Of a stretch of DNA of 64,000 nucleotides, positions 46,682 through 55,338 are shown piece by piece. The notes beneath the pieces are model-generated. The model did not search any database and was not told the origin of the DNA. It saw only the letters and a list, made by a program, of their open reading frames with translations. The position numbers and the translations under genes were made by a program. Location: NCBI GenBank assembly GCA_035248685.1, contig DATFHF010000064.1, positions 49,612 to 113,611 of the forward strand. The letters run 5' to 3'. Position 1 is the stretch's first letter, and every line of letters starts with the position of its first letter. The DNA comes from Jatrophihabitans_A sp035248685 (lineage in GTDB: Bacteria; Actinomycetota; Actinomycetes; Mycobacteriales; Jatrophihabitantaceae).

Positions 46682-46754
46682 GCTTCTCCTGCTCTTCGCG
46701 CGAGCGCTCATCGCTGGATTCGCTCCGCTCCTCGCTCGCTCGATGCTCACTCAT
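46674..46754 (-). CDS. possible 26-residue leader peptide made of repeat sequence
   Basis: ATG 46754 opens a frame beginning MSEHRASEERSESSDE, almost all Ser, Glu and Arg, ending in TGA eight bases inside the DUF5709 gene. Nearly the whole frame is composed of two dispersed repeats. It may be translated and couple ribosomes to the DUF5709 start, or the open frame may simply reflect the composition of the repeat. Confidence 0.35.
   Translation of the reverse strand: MSEHRASEERSESSDERSREEQEKHE
46688..46754 (-). repeat. dispersed repeats in front of DUF5709 (25-bp copy 2 and GAGTGAGCATCGA copy A)
   Basis: Minus-strand 46712-46688 is identical to the 25 bases before coxE (35700-35724). Immediately upstream, 46754-46720 carries GAGTGAGCATCGAGCGAGC followed by GAGGAGCGGAGCG, related to sequences at 48693-48747 and 59187-59136. 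The two elements together make up the whole SRPBCC-DUF5709 spacer. Confidence 0.7.
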
Positions 46755-46766
46755 GCGTTCAGCCAA

Positions 46767-47252
46767 TCACTCCGACGCCGGCACCGCACGGGCAGGGCTC
46801 AGCTCAGCGGCCAGCCGGCGCAGCGCGCGGTCGAACAGTGCCGACGCGATCGCCGACACCACCAGGTCGGCCAGCCGCGGCGTCCAGCGCGGAGCAAGCT
46901 GCTCGGTCCACACCAGCCGGCAACCGTCCCCGACCGGCAACACCTCGATCTCGGCCCAGCCGGCCAACCAGTTGCCACGCTTGATCACCCGGCAACGACC
47001 GGCCCGGCCGTCGGCCGGCGGCTGCCACTGCGTCACCGTCATCGGATCGTTGAAGCCGACCGGGCCGAGGGCGGTGCGGCCGGTGAAGCGGGTCCCCGGA
47101 CCCGAACCGGTGGGGCTATCGGCGTCCACCGTGACCGTGGTCAGCGGGATCCAGCGACCGTGCGCCGGCCAGTCGGTGACCAGCTTCCAGGCGGTATCGG
47201 CAGCCACCCCGGGCAGTTCCCGCGACGATCGCACGCATGCCACAACTGCCAT
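46767..47252 (-). CDS. SRPBCC (START-like) family protein, 161 aa
   Basis: Polyketide-cyclase/START-fold ligand-binding protein: N-terminal strand and helix VACVRSSRELPGVAADTAWK, the WPAHGRWIPLTTVTVDAD loop, the middle strands TRFTGRTALGPVGFNDPM and the long C-terminal helix SAIASALFDRALRRLAAEL that closes the pocket. ATG 47252 gives the normal family length; the frame is open a further 15 codons. It may be leaderless or weakly initiated, as no good ribosome binding site is visible. It lies 71 bases from the divergent citrate synthase start. Ligand unknown. Confidence 0.85.
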   Translation of the reverse strand: MAVVACVRSSRELPGVAADTAWKLVTDWPAHGRWIPLTTVTVDADSPTGSGPGTRFTGRTALGPVGFNDPMTVTQWQPPADGRAGRCRVIKRGNWLAGWAEIEVLPVGDGCRLVWTEQLAPRWTPRLADLVVSAIASALFDRALRRLAAELSPARAVPASE

Positions 47253-47323
47253 CCTATGGCCGGACGGGCCGGTTCCCGGGGTCGGCCGTAAGGTCATATT
47301 GACCGCCCGCGAAGGAGTTCGCC

Positions 47324-48634
47324 ATGACAGACACCGTCACCAGTGCCGATGCCGCCGTCTTCCACCCGACCTCCGGCGATGACCTGCCGTTGCCGATCGC
47401 GTCGGCCACCGAGGGGGCCAGCGGCGCCAACATCAGCAAGTTGTTGACCAGCACCGGCCTGGTCACCTACGACCCCGGCTTCGGTAACACCGCCTCCTGC
47501 ACCTCGGCGATCACCTACATCGACGGCGACGCCGGCATCCTGCGCTACCGGGGCTACCCGATCGAGCAGCTGGCCGAACAGTCCAACTTCGCCGAGGTGT
47601 GCTATCTGCTGATCTACGGCGAGCTGCCCAGTTCCGACGCGCTGGCCGCCTTCACCTCCCGGCTCACCCGGCACACGTTGCTGCACGAAGACCTCAAGCG
47701 GTTCTTCGACGGCTTCCCGCGCGACGCCCATCCGATGCCGGTGCTCAGCTCGGCGGTGTCGGCGCTGTCGACCTTCTACCAGGACTCGTTGGATCCGTTC
47801 AATGCCGAGCAGGTCGACCTCAGCACCATCCGGCTGCTCGCCAAACTGCCGACGATCGCCGCCTACGCCTACAAGAAGTCGGTCGGCCAGCCGTTCCTCT
47901 ACCCGGACAACTCGCTGGACATGGTGGCCAACTTCCTGCGGATGACGTTCGGGTTACCGGCCGAGCCGTACGAAGCCGACCCGGAGGTCCTCCGGGCGCT
48001 GGACCTGCTGTTCGTGCTGCACGCCGACCATGAGCAGAACTGCTCGACCTCGACGGTGCGCCTGGTCGGCTCGTCCAATGCCAACCTGTTCGCATCGGTA
48101 TCGGCCGGTATTAACGCGCTGTTCGGACCGCTGCACGGCGGGGCGAACGCCGCGGTGTTGGAGATGTTGGAGGCGATCCGGCGAGACGGCGGCGATGTGC
48201 AGAAGTTCGTCGAACGGGTCAAGGCCAAGGAAAAGGGCGTCAAACTCATGGGCTTCGGCCACCGGGTGTACAAGAACTACGACCCGCGAGCCGCGATCAT
48301 CAAGAAAACCGCCGATTCGGTGCTTTCGGCGCTGGGCAAGCGAGACGACCTGCTCGACATAGCGATCGAGTTAGAGGGCCACGCGCTGTCGGACGACTAC
48401 TTCGTCAGCCGCAAGCTCTATCCGAACGTCGACTTCTACACCGGCCTGCTGTACCGAGCGATGGGCTTTCCGACCAAGATGTTCACGGTGCTGTTCGCGA
48501 TCGGCCGGTTGCCCGGTTGGATCGCGCAGTGGCACGAGATGATCAACGATCCACAGACCAAGATCGGCCGGCCCCGGCAGGTTTACGACGGACCGACCGA
48601 GCGAGCGTATGTACCACTAGGCGAACGCTCCTGA
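47324..48634 (+). CDS. gltA: citrate synthase, 436 aa
   Basis: Type II (hexameric, proteobacteria/actinobacteria-type) citrate synthase joining oxaloacetate and acetyl-CoA. The N-terminal beta-domain (TGLVTYDPGFGNTASCTSAI, GDAGILRYRGYPIEQLAE) is present. Active-site residues: His in LHADHEQNCSTSTVR, His in GPLHGGANAAVLEMLEAI, the GFGHRVYKNYDPRA loop and Asp in YPNVDFYTGLLYRAMG. Length and order are normal. AAGGAG precedes ATG 47324. The gene appears to stand alone, with a dispersed repeat between it and the next gene. Confidence 0.97.
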   Translation: MTDTVTSADAAVFHPTSGDDLPLPIASATEGASGANISKLLTSTGLVTYDPGFGNTASCTSAITYIDGDAGILRYRGYPIEQLAEQSNFAEVCYLLIYGELPSSDALAAFTSRLTRHTLLHEDLKRFFDGFPRDAHPMPVLSSAVSALSTFYQDSLDPFNAEQVDLSTIRLLAKLPTIAAYAYKKSVGQPFLYPDNSLDMVANFLRMTFGLPAEPYEADPEVLRALDLLFVLHADHEQNCSTSTVRLVGSSNANLFASVSAGINALFGPLHGGANAAVLEMLEAIRRDGGDVQKFVERVKAKEKGVKLMGFGHRVYKNYDPRAAIIKKTADSVLSALGKRDDLLDIAIELEGHALSDDYFVSRKLYPNVDFYTGLLYRAMGFPTKMFTVLFAIGRLPGWIAQWHEMINDPQTKIGRPRQVYDGPTERAYVPLGERS

Positions 48635-48692
48635 GGTTCGGCAGTCCAGGCCCGGCACGTCCGAAGATCCGGTAGAACGAGTAAAGGTTTTA

Positions 48693-48747
48693 GCTGAGCG
48701 AGCATCGACCGAGCCCCCGCGTGGGAGGAGCGCAGCACAGTGACAGG
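48693..48747 (+). repeat. GAGTGAGCATCGA-type dispersed repeat, copy C
   Basis: GCTGAGCGAGCATCGACCGA at 48693, then a C-rich diverged middle, then GGAGGAGCGCAGCACAGTGA, which supplies the ribosome binding site and GTG start of the dehydrogenase gene at 48740. It is a divergent relative of the copies at 46754-46720 and 59187-59136 (minus strand). Confidence 0.55.
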
Positions 48748-49849
48748 TCAGCAGGTGCGCGGGGTAATCGCGCGCGGCAAGGGACTGCCGGTCGAGCTGG
48801 TCAGCATCACCGTCCCCGACCCGGGTCCGGGCGAGGCGGTCGTACGGATCCAGGCCTGCGGTGTCTGCCACACCGACCTGCACTACCGCGAGGGCGGCAT
48901 CGGCGATGAGTTCCCGTACCTGCTGGGGCACGAGGCGGCCGGCGTGGTCGAGGCGGTCGGCCCGGACGTCACTGAGATCGCGCCCGGTGACTTCGTCATC
49001 CTGAACTGGCGCGCGGTCTGCGGACAGTGCCGGGCCTGCCGGCGAGGCAAGCTTCAGTACTGCTTCAACACCCACAATGCCAAACAAAAGATGACGCTGG
49101 ACGACGGCACCGAGCTGTCCGCGGCGCTCGGCATCGGGGCATTCATCGACAAGACGCTGGTGGCGGCCGGCCAGTGCACCAAGGTGAACCCACAGGCCCC
49201 GGCGACCGCCGCCGGCCTGCTCGGCTGTGGTGTGATGGCCGGCCTGGGCGCCGCCATCAACACCGGCGGCGTGGGTCGCGGTGACTCGATCGCGGTAATC
49301 GGCTGTGGCGGGGTGGGCATGGCCGCGATTGCCGGTGCGAAGCTGGCCGGCGCCAGCCGGATCATCGGGATCGACATCGACGACCGCAAGTTGGCGGCGG
49401 CCAAAGAGTTCGGTGCGACAGTGGTGGTGAACTCCCGCAACACCGACCCGGTGGAGGCCATCCGCGAGGCGACCGATGGCTTCGGCGCGGATGTGGTGGT
49501 GGATGCGGTCGGTACCCCGGAGACATACAAGCAGGCCTTCCACGGCCGGGATCTGGCCGGCACCGTGGTGCTGGTCGGCGTGCCCAACCCGAAGGCCCGG
49601 GTCGAGCTGTCGCTGCTGAACGTCTTCGGCCGGGGTGGTGCGTTGAAGTCGTCCTGGTACGGCGACTGCCTGCCGTCGCGGGACTTCCCGATGCTGATCG
49701 ACCTGTACCTGCAAGGGCGATTGCCACTGGACAAGTTCGTCAGCGAGACCATCGGCATCGGTGACATCGAGGCGGCGTTCGACAAGATGCACCGTGGTGA
49801 CGTGCTGCGCTCGGTAGTTGTCTTCGAAAACGGGGGGAATGAGAAGTGA
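48740..49849 (+). CDS. mscR: S-(hydroxymethyl)mycothiol dehydrogenase, 369 aa
   Basis: Zinc-dependent medium-chain dehydrogenase that oxidises the mycothiol adduct of formaldehyde (and reduces S-nitrosomycothiol) with NAD. Catalytic zinc site: ACGVCHTDLHY and GHEAAGVVE. Structural zinc site: the four Cys in VCGQCRACRRGKLQYC. The segment CFNTHNAKQKMTLDDGTELS, and LGIGAFIDKTLVAAGQCTKV, are typical of mycothiol-dependent enzymes rather than glutathione ones. Cofactor motif AVIGCGGVGMAAIAGAKLAG. GTG 48740 follows GGAGGAG. It overlaps by four bases a metallo-hydrolase gene, the same order as Rv2259-Rv2260 in Mycobacterium tuberculosis. Confidence 0.95.
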   Translation: MTGQQVRGVIARGKGLPVELVSITVPDPGPGEAVVRIQACGVCHTDLHYREGGIGDEFPYLLGHEAAGVVEAVGPDVTEIAPGDFVILNWRAVCGQCRACRRGKLQYCFNTHNAKQKMTLDDGTELSAALGIGAFIDKTLVAAGQCTKVNPQAPATAAGLLGCGVMAGLGAAINTGGVGRGDSIAVIGCGGVGMAAIAGAKLAGASRIIGIDIDDRKLAAAKEFGATVVVNSRNTDPVEAIREATDGFGADVVVDAVGTPETYKQAFHGRDLAGTVVLVGVPNPKARVELSLLNVFGRGGALKSSWYGDCLPSRDFPMLIDLYLQGRLPLDKFVSETIGIGDIEAAFDKMHRGDVLRSVVVFENGGNEK

Positions 49850-50472
49850 GGGTTCGATTGGAGTACACCACGACCGCCGGGACGTTCAGCCTGGACGGTC
49901 AGAGCTGGGAGGTTGAGAACAACGTCTGGGTGATCGGCGACGACAGCGAATGCGTGCTGATCGACGCGCCGCATGAGGCGCAGCCGATCCTGGACATCGT
50001 CGATGGTCGGACGGTGCGGGCGATCCTGTGCACGCACGCGCACGACGATCACGTGACGGTCGCCCGCGAGTTGAGCAGGGCGACCGGCGCGCCGATCCGA
50101 CTGCACCCGGCGGATGAGGTGCTGTGGCGGCAGAGCTACCCGAGGTTGAACTTCGAGCCGCTGGCCGACGGGGATGCGGTGAAGGTGGCCGGCATCGAAT
50201 TCCAGGTGCTGCACACCCCCGGGCACTCGCCCGGCGCGGTCTGCTTCTACGCACCGTCGCTGGCGATGGTGTTTACCGGCGACACCCTGTTCCAGGGTGG
50301 CCCGGGCGCAACCGGCCGGTCCTACTCGGACTTCGACACCATCATCGATTCGATCCGGACGAAGCTGTTCGCGCTGTCACCGGCCACCGCGGTGCACCCG
50401 GGGCACGGCGAGTCGACCACCATCGGTGCCGAGGCGGAGCACCTTCAGGAGTGGATCGACCGCGGCCACTAG
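49846..50472 (+). CDS. metallo-beta-lactamase-fold hydrolase, 208 aa
   Basis: MBL-fold hydrolase with the metal motif ILCTHAHDDHVTVA (HxHxDH variant HAHDDH), the second His in LHTPGHSPGAVCFY, the bridging Asp in MVFTGDTLFQGGPGATGRSY and the last His in AVHPGHGESTTIGAE. This is the glyoxalase II-like subgroup. It is translationally coupled to the mycothiol formaldehyde dehydrogenase and is therefore expected to hydrolyse the product thioester, S-formylmycothiol, to formate and mycothiol; this role is inferred from the conserved pairing. Confidence 0.92.
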   Translation: MRVRLEYTTTAGTFSLDGQSWEVENNVWVIGDDSECVLIDAPHEAQPILDIVDGRTVRAILCTHAHDDHVTVARELSRATGAPIRLHPADEVLWRQSYPRLNFEPLADGDAVKVAGIEFQVLHTPGHSPGAVCFYAPSLAMVFTGDTLFQGGPGATGRSYSDFDTIIDSIRTKLFALSPATAVHPGHGESTTIGAEAEHLQEWIDRGH

Positions 50473-50536
50473 CGGTCGCACATCATTCCTATCGGCCGGG
50501 TAGGCATTTGGCGCCGCGCTAGGTAACCTGGACAGG

Positions 50537-51028
50537 GTGTCCTCGCTGCTGAGCTTTCCCAATCCGGTGAACGAGAAGGCCGCCCGGACGGTGGCTGCCG
50601 GCGTGCTGCTGCTCAGCCTGCTGGCGTTGATTCCCGGTGTGCACTGGCTGGTGTTGCCGATCGCACTCGGGTTCCTGCTGCGGGTGGCATCCGGCCCGCG
50701 GTTCAGCCCGCTGGGCCAACTGGCCACGCGGGTGGTGGCGCCTCGGCTGGGCCGTCCGCGGCTGGTACCCGGGCCGCCGAAACGGTTCGCCCAGGCGATC
50801 GGCGCGACGCTGACCTCGGTCGCCGCGATCGGCTACTTCGGTTTCGGCGCGACCGGGTTCAGCTCAGTGCTGCTGGTGCTGGTGATCATCGCGGCCGGGT
50901 TGGAATCCGGCTTCGCACTGTGCTTGGGCTGTGTGCTGTTCGGGTGGTTGATGAGAGCTGGCCTGATCCCGGGCGAAATCTGCCAGGACTGCAACACGGT
51001 CGGCCTGCGGTACAGCCAGAATGGGTAG
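50537..51028 (+). CDS. DUF4395 integral membrane protein, 163 aa
   Basis: Small membrane protein with about four helices (RTVAAGVLLLSLLALIPGVH, LVLPIALGFLLRVASG, ATLTSVAAIGYFGFGATGFS, SVLLVLVIIAAGLESGFALC) and the conserved FPNPVNEKAARTVA start and GPRFSPLGQLA loop of the DUF4395 family. The end CLGCVLFGWLMRAGLIPGEI followed by CQDCNTVGLRY contains paired Cys. The family often accompanies thioredoxin-like or sulfurtransferase proteins, but none is next to it here. Its stop is directly followed by the GTG of the CPBP protease gene, forming a two-gene unit. GTG 50537. Confidence 0.88.
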   Translation: MSSLLSFPNPVNEKAARTVAAGVLLLSLLALIPGVHWLVLPIALGFLLRVASGPRFSPLGQLATRVVAPRLGRPRLVPGPPKRFAQAIGATLTSVAAIGYFGFGATGFSSVLLVLVIIAAGLESGFALCLGCVLFGWLMRAGLIPGEICQDCNTVGLRYSQNG

Positions 51029-51820
51029 GTGACCTCCGCCCCGCTGCCGGTGACGACGGCCGAACCCGAACCTCGGCCGGCTCGGCGGGAGCGGCTGGGC
51101 ATCGAGGTGCTGCTGGTGCTCGGGGTGTCGTTGGGCATCTCGGCGCTCTACTCGCTGATCAACTTCGCCGACATCGAGACCCGAGGTGGGTTCAAGCACG
51201 CGACCGCCACCCTGAACCCGTCGCTGGCCCCACGGGCCTGGGTGGACCTGGGTTACCAACTGGTCGGCATCCTGAACGGCGTGGTGCCGGCGCTGCTGGC
51301 GCTGTACCTGCTCAGCCGGCTACCGGCGCTGCCCGGCTTCGGGATCGGCTTCGACCGGCTGCGCTGGCGATTGGAGACGCTGCAGGGGCTGGGCATCGCC
51401 GCGGCGATCGGGATTCCCGGGCTGGGCCTGGTAATCCTGGCCCGGCACCTCGGGATCAACGCTCAGCTGGACGCCTCGGACATCGCCGACATCTGGTACC
51501 GGTACCCGGTGCTGATCCTGCAGGGCATCCAGAACGGGATGGTGGAAGAGATCGTAATGATCGGCTTCCTGCTGACCCGGTTCCGGGAGATGAACTGGTC
51601 GGGCGGCCGGGCGATCCTGGTCAGCGCGCTGATCCGCGGCTCGTATCACACCTATCAGGGGATCGGCGGCTTCATCGGCAACCTGATCATGGGGGCACTC
51701 TTCGGCTGGTGGTTCACCCGTACCCGGCGGGTACTGCCGCTGGTGATCGCGCACAGCGTGATCGACGTCGTCAGCTTCGTGGCCTATGCGGCATTGCACG
51801 GCCGGGTCAGCTGGATCTGA
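51029..51820 (+). CDS. CPBP-family intramembrane metalloprotease, 263 aa
   Basis: Polytopic membrane protein of the CAAX protease/bacteriocin-processing (Abi) family. Motif 1 is VEEIVMIGFLLTRFRE with the EE pair, motif 2 is ALIRGSYHTYQG (usual FxxxH; here YHTYQG), and motif 3 is VIAHSVIDVVSFVAYA with the catalytic His and Asp. About seven helices. The N-terminal 30 residues are cytoplasmic and Arg-rich. Whether it processes prenylated proteins, peptides or membrane proteins is unknown. GTG 51029 follows the DUF4395 stop without any gap. Confidence 0.88.
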   Translation: MTSAPLPVTTAEPEPRPARRERLGIEVLLVLGVSLGISALYSLINFADIETRGGFKHATATLNPSLAPRAWVDLGYQLVGILNGVVPALLALYLLSRLPALPGFGIGFDRLRWRLETLQGLGIAAAIGIPGLGLVILARHLGINAQLDASDIADIWYRYPVLILQGIQNGMVEEIVMIGFLLTRFREMNWSGGRAILVSALIRGSYHTYQGIGGFIGNLIMGALFGWWFTRTRRVLPLVIAHSVIDVVSFVAYAALHGRVSWI

Positions 51821-51923
51821 CCATCGGCTAAACCAGGCGCCTTCGCTCAGGTCGACGGGGTTTGCGACGAATGAATGGTGGCTTGGCCGATTCGGCTGGC
51901 AGTCATCGATATCAGGAGAGTGC

Positions 51924-52340
51924 ATGACTCAGGCAGTTGCCGGGTGGTATCCGGATCCGGCCGGTGGCCCGTTGAGCAGGTGGTGGGACGGTTCGCAGTG
52001 GACTGAGGCCACCATGCCCGCTCCGGCCTATGCCGCGTCTGGGTATGCGCCGTCCGGATATGCCGCGCATGGTTACGGCACGGCTGCTGCTAGCTATCCC
52101 GCCTACCGACCGGTGCACCCGCCGAACCGGACGTTCTTGCAGGCCAACTGGTACACCTGCCTGGCCACCGGCTTCGCGGTTGGCTACCTGTTGCTGGAAT
52201 TCTTCGCGCACGTCGTGATCTTGGGCATCGTGCCGGTGGTCATGTCATTGCGGGCGTTTCGGATTAAGGAGCGCTACGCCGTCGTGTCGGCGGTGGCGGC
52301 AGGCCTCGCGGTGGTTATCGGCCTCTCGCATTTCATATAG
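51924..52340 (+). CDS. DUF2510 membrane protein, 138 aa
   Basis: N-terminal DUF2510 mini-domain AGWYPDPAGGPLSRWWDGSQ followed by WTE (residues 6-28), a Tyr/Ala/Pro/Gly-rich linker with the repeat YAASGYAPSGYAAHGYG, and two membrane helices (TCLATGFAVGYLLLEFFAHV, and AVVSAVAAGLAVVIGLSHFI at the end) separated by a basic loop. DUF2510 is thought to mediate protein or membrane association in actinobacteria. AGGAGA six bases before ATG 51924 fixes the start. It appears monocistronic. Confidence 0.88.
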   Translation: MTQAVAGWYPDPAGGPLSRWWDGSQWTEATMPAPAYAASGYAPSGYAAHGYGTAAASYPAYRPVHPPNRTFLQANWYTCLATGFAVGYLLLEFFAHVVILGIVPVVMSLRAFRIKERYAVVSAVAAGLAVVIGLSHFI

Positions 52341-52390
52341 CTGGACCGGCCGGCCGCGCTGACCCTTCCGGCTTGTGAAAGGGTCGGCGG

Positions 52391-53653
52391 GTGAGCAGCG
52401 CAGTCGAGATCCGTCAGGTAGCCCCGGACGACATGGTCCCCTGGCTGCGCGCCATGCGCACCGGCCTGTTGGCTGACCCGAGCAGCTCATCAGACGTCGC
52501 TCTGGCCTGGTGGGCAAAGGTGTGGGAGGAAGACCGGGTCACCGGCGCGTACTCCGGTGGTCGGTGCGTAGCCACCCTGCGCACCTTCGGCACGCCGTTG
52601 GCCGTGCCGGCCGGCGAGCAGAGCACCGCCGACATACCGATCGACGCGCTGACCCAGGTCTCGGTCGCCGCCACCCACCGACGACAGGGCCTGCTGACCC
52701 GGATGCTCAGGCAGTCGTTGGCCGACGCCAAGGATCGCGGCGAGGTGGCCAGCCTGCTACGGGCCGCCGAGTGGCCGATCTACGGCCGGTTCGGCTACGC
52801 GCCCACCGATTTCGCCTCGAACTACACCATCTGGACGGCCACCAAGCCCACGATCCTGCCGCCCGCCACCGACTACGAGATCGTCCAGCTCGACCCCGCG
52901 GACCTGATCGAGCCGGCTCAGGCGGTGCACGCCGAGGTGCGGCGGCAGCGCGCCGGCCACATTGACCGGGGCGAGGCCAACTGGCAGCGCCGGCTCGATC
53001 CGAGCATGCGGGCACCGGGCACCCGCGAGCCGGTCTGCGTTATCCTCCGCAGCCCCGCCGGCCGGGTGGACGGTTACGCCACCTGGTCGGCAAGGGACGG
53101 CGACTGGTTCCACGATCCGGTGCAGCAGGCCCAGGCCGATGTGACCGAGGCGCTCACCACCACCCCGGACGCCTACCGCGCGCTGTGGAGCTACCTGCTC
53201 AGCATCGACCTGGTTCGGGTGCTGCACCTTGACGCCTACCCAGTGGACGAGCCGCTGGAATGGTTGATCCCCGACGGCCGACTTGCCCGCCGCACCTGGA
53301 CCGGTGACAACGACTGGCTCCGCCTGCTCGACGTCCCGGCCGCACTAGCGGCACGCCGCTACGCCAGCACCGACCGGCTCGTCCTCGAGGTCATCGACAA
53401 CGACGGTGGCTGGGCCCACGGCCGGATCAGCCTGGACGGCGGGCCGGACCATGCCGAGTGCCGGTCCGCTCCGCACGACACCCCGGATCTGACCCTGTCG
53501 CAACGGGCGTTGGCCTCGATCTACCAGGGTGGTTGCACCGTCCGGTCGCAGCAGCTGATCGGCCTGGTCGACGAGCACACGCCGCGGGCGGCGGCTCGGT
53601 TGGCGGCGATGTTCCACACCAGCCAGGCACCGTGGAACGCGACGCCGTTCTAG
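52391..53653 (+). CDS. Eis-like GNAT acetyltransferase, 420 aa
   Basis: Enhanced-intracellular-survival-type acetyltransferase with three regions. The N-terminal GNAT domain has the acetyl-CoA loop VSVAATHRRQGLLTRMLRQS (RxxGxxxxM-like). A second GNAT-like domain begins near residue 155 (YEIVQLDPADLIEPAQAVHA), and a C-terminal sterol-carrier-like domain contains LEVIDNDGGWAHGRISLDGG and TLSQRALASIYQGGCTV. The chain ends in Phe, as expected because the C-terminal carboxylate acts in catalysis in this family. Substrates of homologues include aminoglycosides and protein lysines. GTG 52391 follows AAAGGG. Confidence 0.92.
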   Translation: MSSAVEIRQVAPDDMVPWLRAMRTGLLADPSSSSDVALAWWAKVWEEDRVTGAYSGGRCVATLRTFGTPLAVPAGEQSTADIPIDALTQVSVAATHRRQGLLTRMLRQSLADAKDRGEVASLLRAAEWPIYGRFGYAPTDFASNYTIWTATKPTILPPATDYEIVQLDPADLIEPAQAVHAEVRRQRAGHIDRGEANWQRRLDPSMRAPGTREPVCVILRSPAGRVDGYATWSARDGDWFHDPVQQAQADVTEALTTTPDAYRALWSYLLSIDLVRVLHLDAYPVDEPLEWLIPDGRLARRTWTGDNDWLRLLDVPAALAARRYASTDRLVLEVIDNDGGWAHGRISLDGGPDHAECRSAPHDTPDLTLSQRALASIYQGGCTVRSQQLIGLVDEHTPRAAARLAAMFHTSQAPWNATPF

Positions 53654-53666
53654 CTCGGCAGGCTGC

Positions 53667-54500
53667 CTAGCCAGCGGTCACGAAGTCGATCAGCTCCTCG
53701 ACCGAGCGCAGCAGCGGCACCTCGACGTCGGCGTAGCTATTCACCGAGGCCAGCACCCGCCGCCACATCTCGCGGGAATCGGATACGCCGAGCGCTTGTG
53801 CCACGCCCAGCTTCCATTCCACGCCGCGCGGAACCACCGGCCAGGCCGGGATGCCGAGAGCGGTCGGCTTCACCGCCTGCCAGACGTCCACGTACGGGTG
53901 CCCGTTGATCAGCACATGCCGCGAGCGCACTCCGGCCGCGATCCGGCTCTCCTTCGAACCGGGCACCAGATGGTCGACCAGTACTCCTAACCGCCGGGAC
54001 GGGCTGGGCTCGAACCGGGCTACCGCCTCGGCCAGGCCGTCGATGCCGTCCAGCGGCTCGACCACCACGCCCTCGATCCGCAGGTCGGCGCCCCAGATCC
54101 GTTCCAGCAGCGCGGCGTCGTGCACGCCTTCCACCCAGATCCGGCTGGCTCGGGCCACCCGCGCCTGAGCCCCGGCGACCGCGATCGAACCGGAGGCGGT
54201 TCGTCCCGGGGCCCGCCCGATGGCCGGCTGGACAACCGGACGCACCAGCGTCACCAGCTCCCCCTCCAGCAGGAAGCTGGCCGGCAGCAGCGGGAACACC
54301 CGTTCCCGTTCGTACCGATCCGCCAGGGTGACGGTGTCGCGCTGCTCTCCCGCGATCACCGCCCGCCCGGTCCGGATGACCGCCCCGCAGAACCTGCCGT
54401 CGGCGGTCTCGACCACCAGGCCGGACTCGGCCGACACCTGCCGAACCGCCCGCCGCCGGTGCCGATCACCGGCCAGCACGTCGTCGTAATTCATCCTCAC
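53667..54500 (-). CDS. DUF3097 protein, 277 aa
   Basis: Conserved actinobacterial DUF3097 protein, cytoplasmic. Recognised by RYERERVFPLLPASFLLEGE, ARASRIWVEGVHDAALLERI followed by WGADLR, GVLVDHLVPGSKESRIAAGV and HVLINGHPYVDVWQAVKPTA, which resemble a TOPRIM-like or nuclease-type core. The exact activity is unknown. GTG 54500 is used; ATG 54494 two codons later is equally possible but has GGTGAGG abutting it. It converges on the Eis-like gene with 13 bases between stops and is divergent from an unrecognised gene at 54574. Confidence 0.88.
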   Translation of the reverse strand: MRMNYDDVLAGDRHRRRAVRQVSAESGLVVETADGRFCGAVIRTGRAVIAGEQRDTVTLADRYERERVFPLLPASFLLEGELVTLVRPVVQPAIGRAPGRTASGSIAVAGAQARVARASRIWVEGVHDAALLERIWGADLRIEGVVVEPLDGIDGLAEAVARFEPSPSRRLGVLVDHLVPGSKESRIAAGVRSRHVLINGHPYVDVWQAVKPTALGIPAWPVVPRGVEWKLGVAQALGVSDSREMWRRVLASVNSYADVEVPLLRSVEELIDFVTAG

Positions 54501-54573
54501 CGAGCCTAGTCAGCAGGTTGCCGGGACGGGGTTGCCGCGCCCTGTTGAGGGCGAATAGGTAGCGTTAGCAGCC

Positions 54574-55329
54574 ATGTCCGTCCATCGTCGCTGCGCGCAA
54601 CTGGCCGCCTGGGGTTCTGCCTGGCTGGCCGACAGCGCTGCCTTCGACGAGGTGCTGGACGCGGTGGCCGGCCGGTACCGGCACGTCGGCGGCCCGGGTT
54701 TTCAGGCCGGCGGGGTGCACCCGGTCGGCCTGGCGCTGGCCGATTGGAAACGCGCCGGCAGCAGCGCGCTGCGGCTGGCGCTGCCGGTGCCCGGCGACGT
54801 CCGTGGGCTGGCCGGTCCGCCCGGGTTCCGGGATGCGGCGCTGCTGGCCGGCCAGGCCGTGTTCGGCGCCGGCTTCGGACTCACCGCCATGCCCGGCCCG
54901 GAGACGCCCAGTAGCGCCGGCCGGGAGCTGGTCTGGCACCGCGGCCCGGTGGACGAGCTGCCGCCGGACCCGATCAGCACCGCGGACGCCGAGCACGAGC
55001 TGGCCGAGGCGATCCGAGAAACCGCCTCGGCGTTCGCCCGGCGCGGCATCACCAGCTGGCTTGCCGACATTGCCCCGGCGCTGTCCAGCGCCCGCCGGGC
55101 CGGTGAGCGGCTGCACTTGCCGGCCAGCCATCCGCCGCGCGCGGTCCGGCTGATCGCGCAGGCCGAGCGGCTGACCGCCGTCCTGGTGGTGGTCGACCGG
55201 GACGACACCGGGCAGCTGACCGCCGCCGCCCATGCCGAACGGGAGCAGCTGCTCGCCCCGTTGCGGCTAGCGGTCCGGCGGGCGTTGCTGGCCGGCTACA
55301 ACGCGCCGGTCGAGGTCGCCGCCGGCTGA
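54574..55329 (+). CDS. conserved-looking hypothetical protein, 251 aa
   Basis: Unrecognised cytoplasmic protein with normal genomic codon usage. Helical N-terminus (CAQLAAWGSAWLADSAAFDE), a central segment LRLALPVPGDVRGLAGPPGF then RDAALLAGQAVFGAGFGLTA, and a C-terminal helical/strand region (ERLTAVLVVVDRDDTGQLTA, LRLAVRRALLAGYNAPVEVA). No catalytic motif or membrane helix is seen. It ends nine bases before the stop of convergent hemH and faces the DUF3097 gene, a position that may be conserved in related actinobacteria. Function unknown. Confidence 0.8.
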   Translation: MSVHRRCAQLAAWGSAWLADSAAFDEVLDAVAGRYRHVGGPGFQAGGVHPVGLALADWKRAGSSALRLALPVPGDVRGLAGPPGFRDAALLAGQAVFGAGFGLTAMPGPETPSSAGRELVWHRGPVDELPPDPISTADAEHELAEAIRETASAFARRGITSWLADIAPALSSARRAGERLHLPASHPPRAVRLIAQAERLTAVLVVVDRDDTGQLTAAAHAEREQLLAPLRLAVRRALLAGYNAPVEVAAG

Positions 55330-55338
55330 GCCGTGCCG

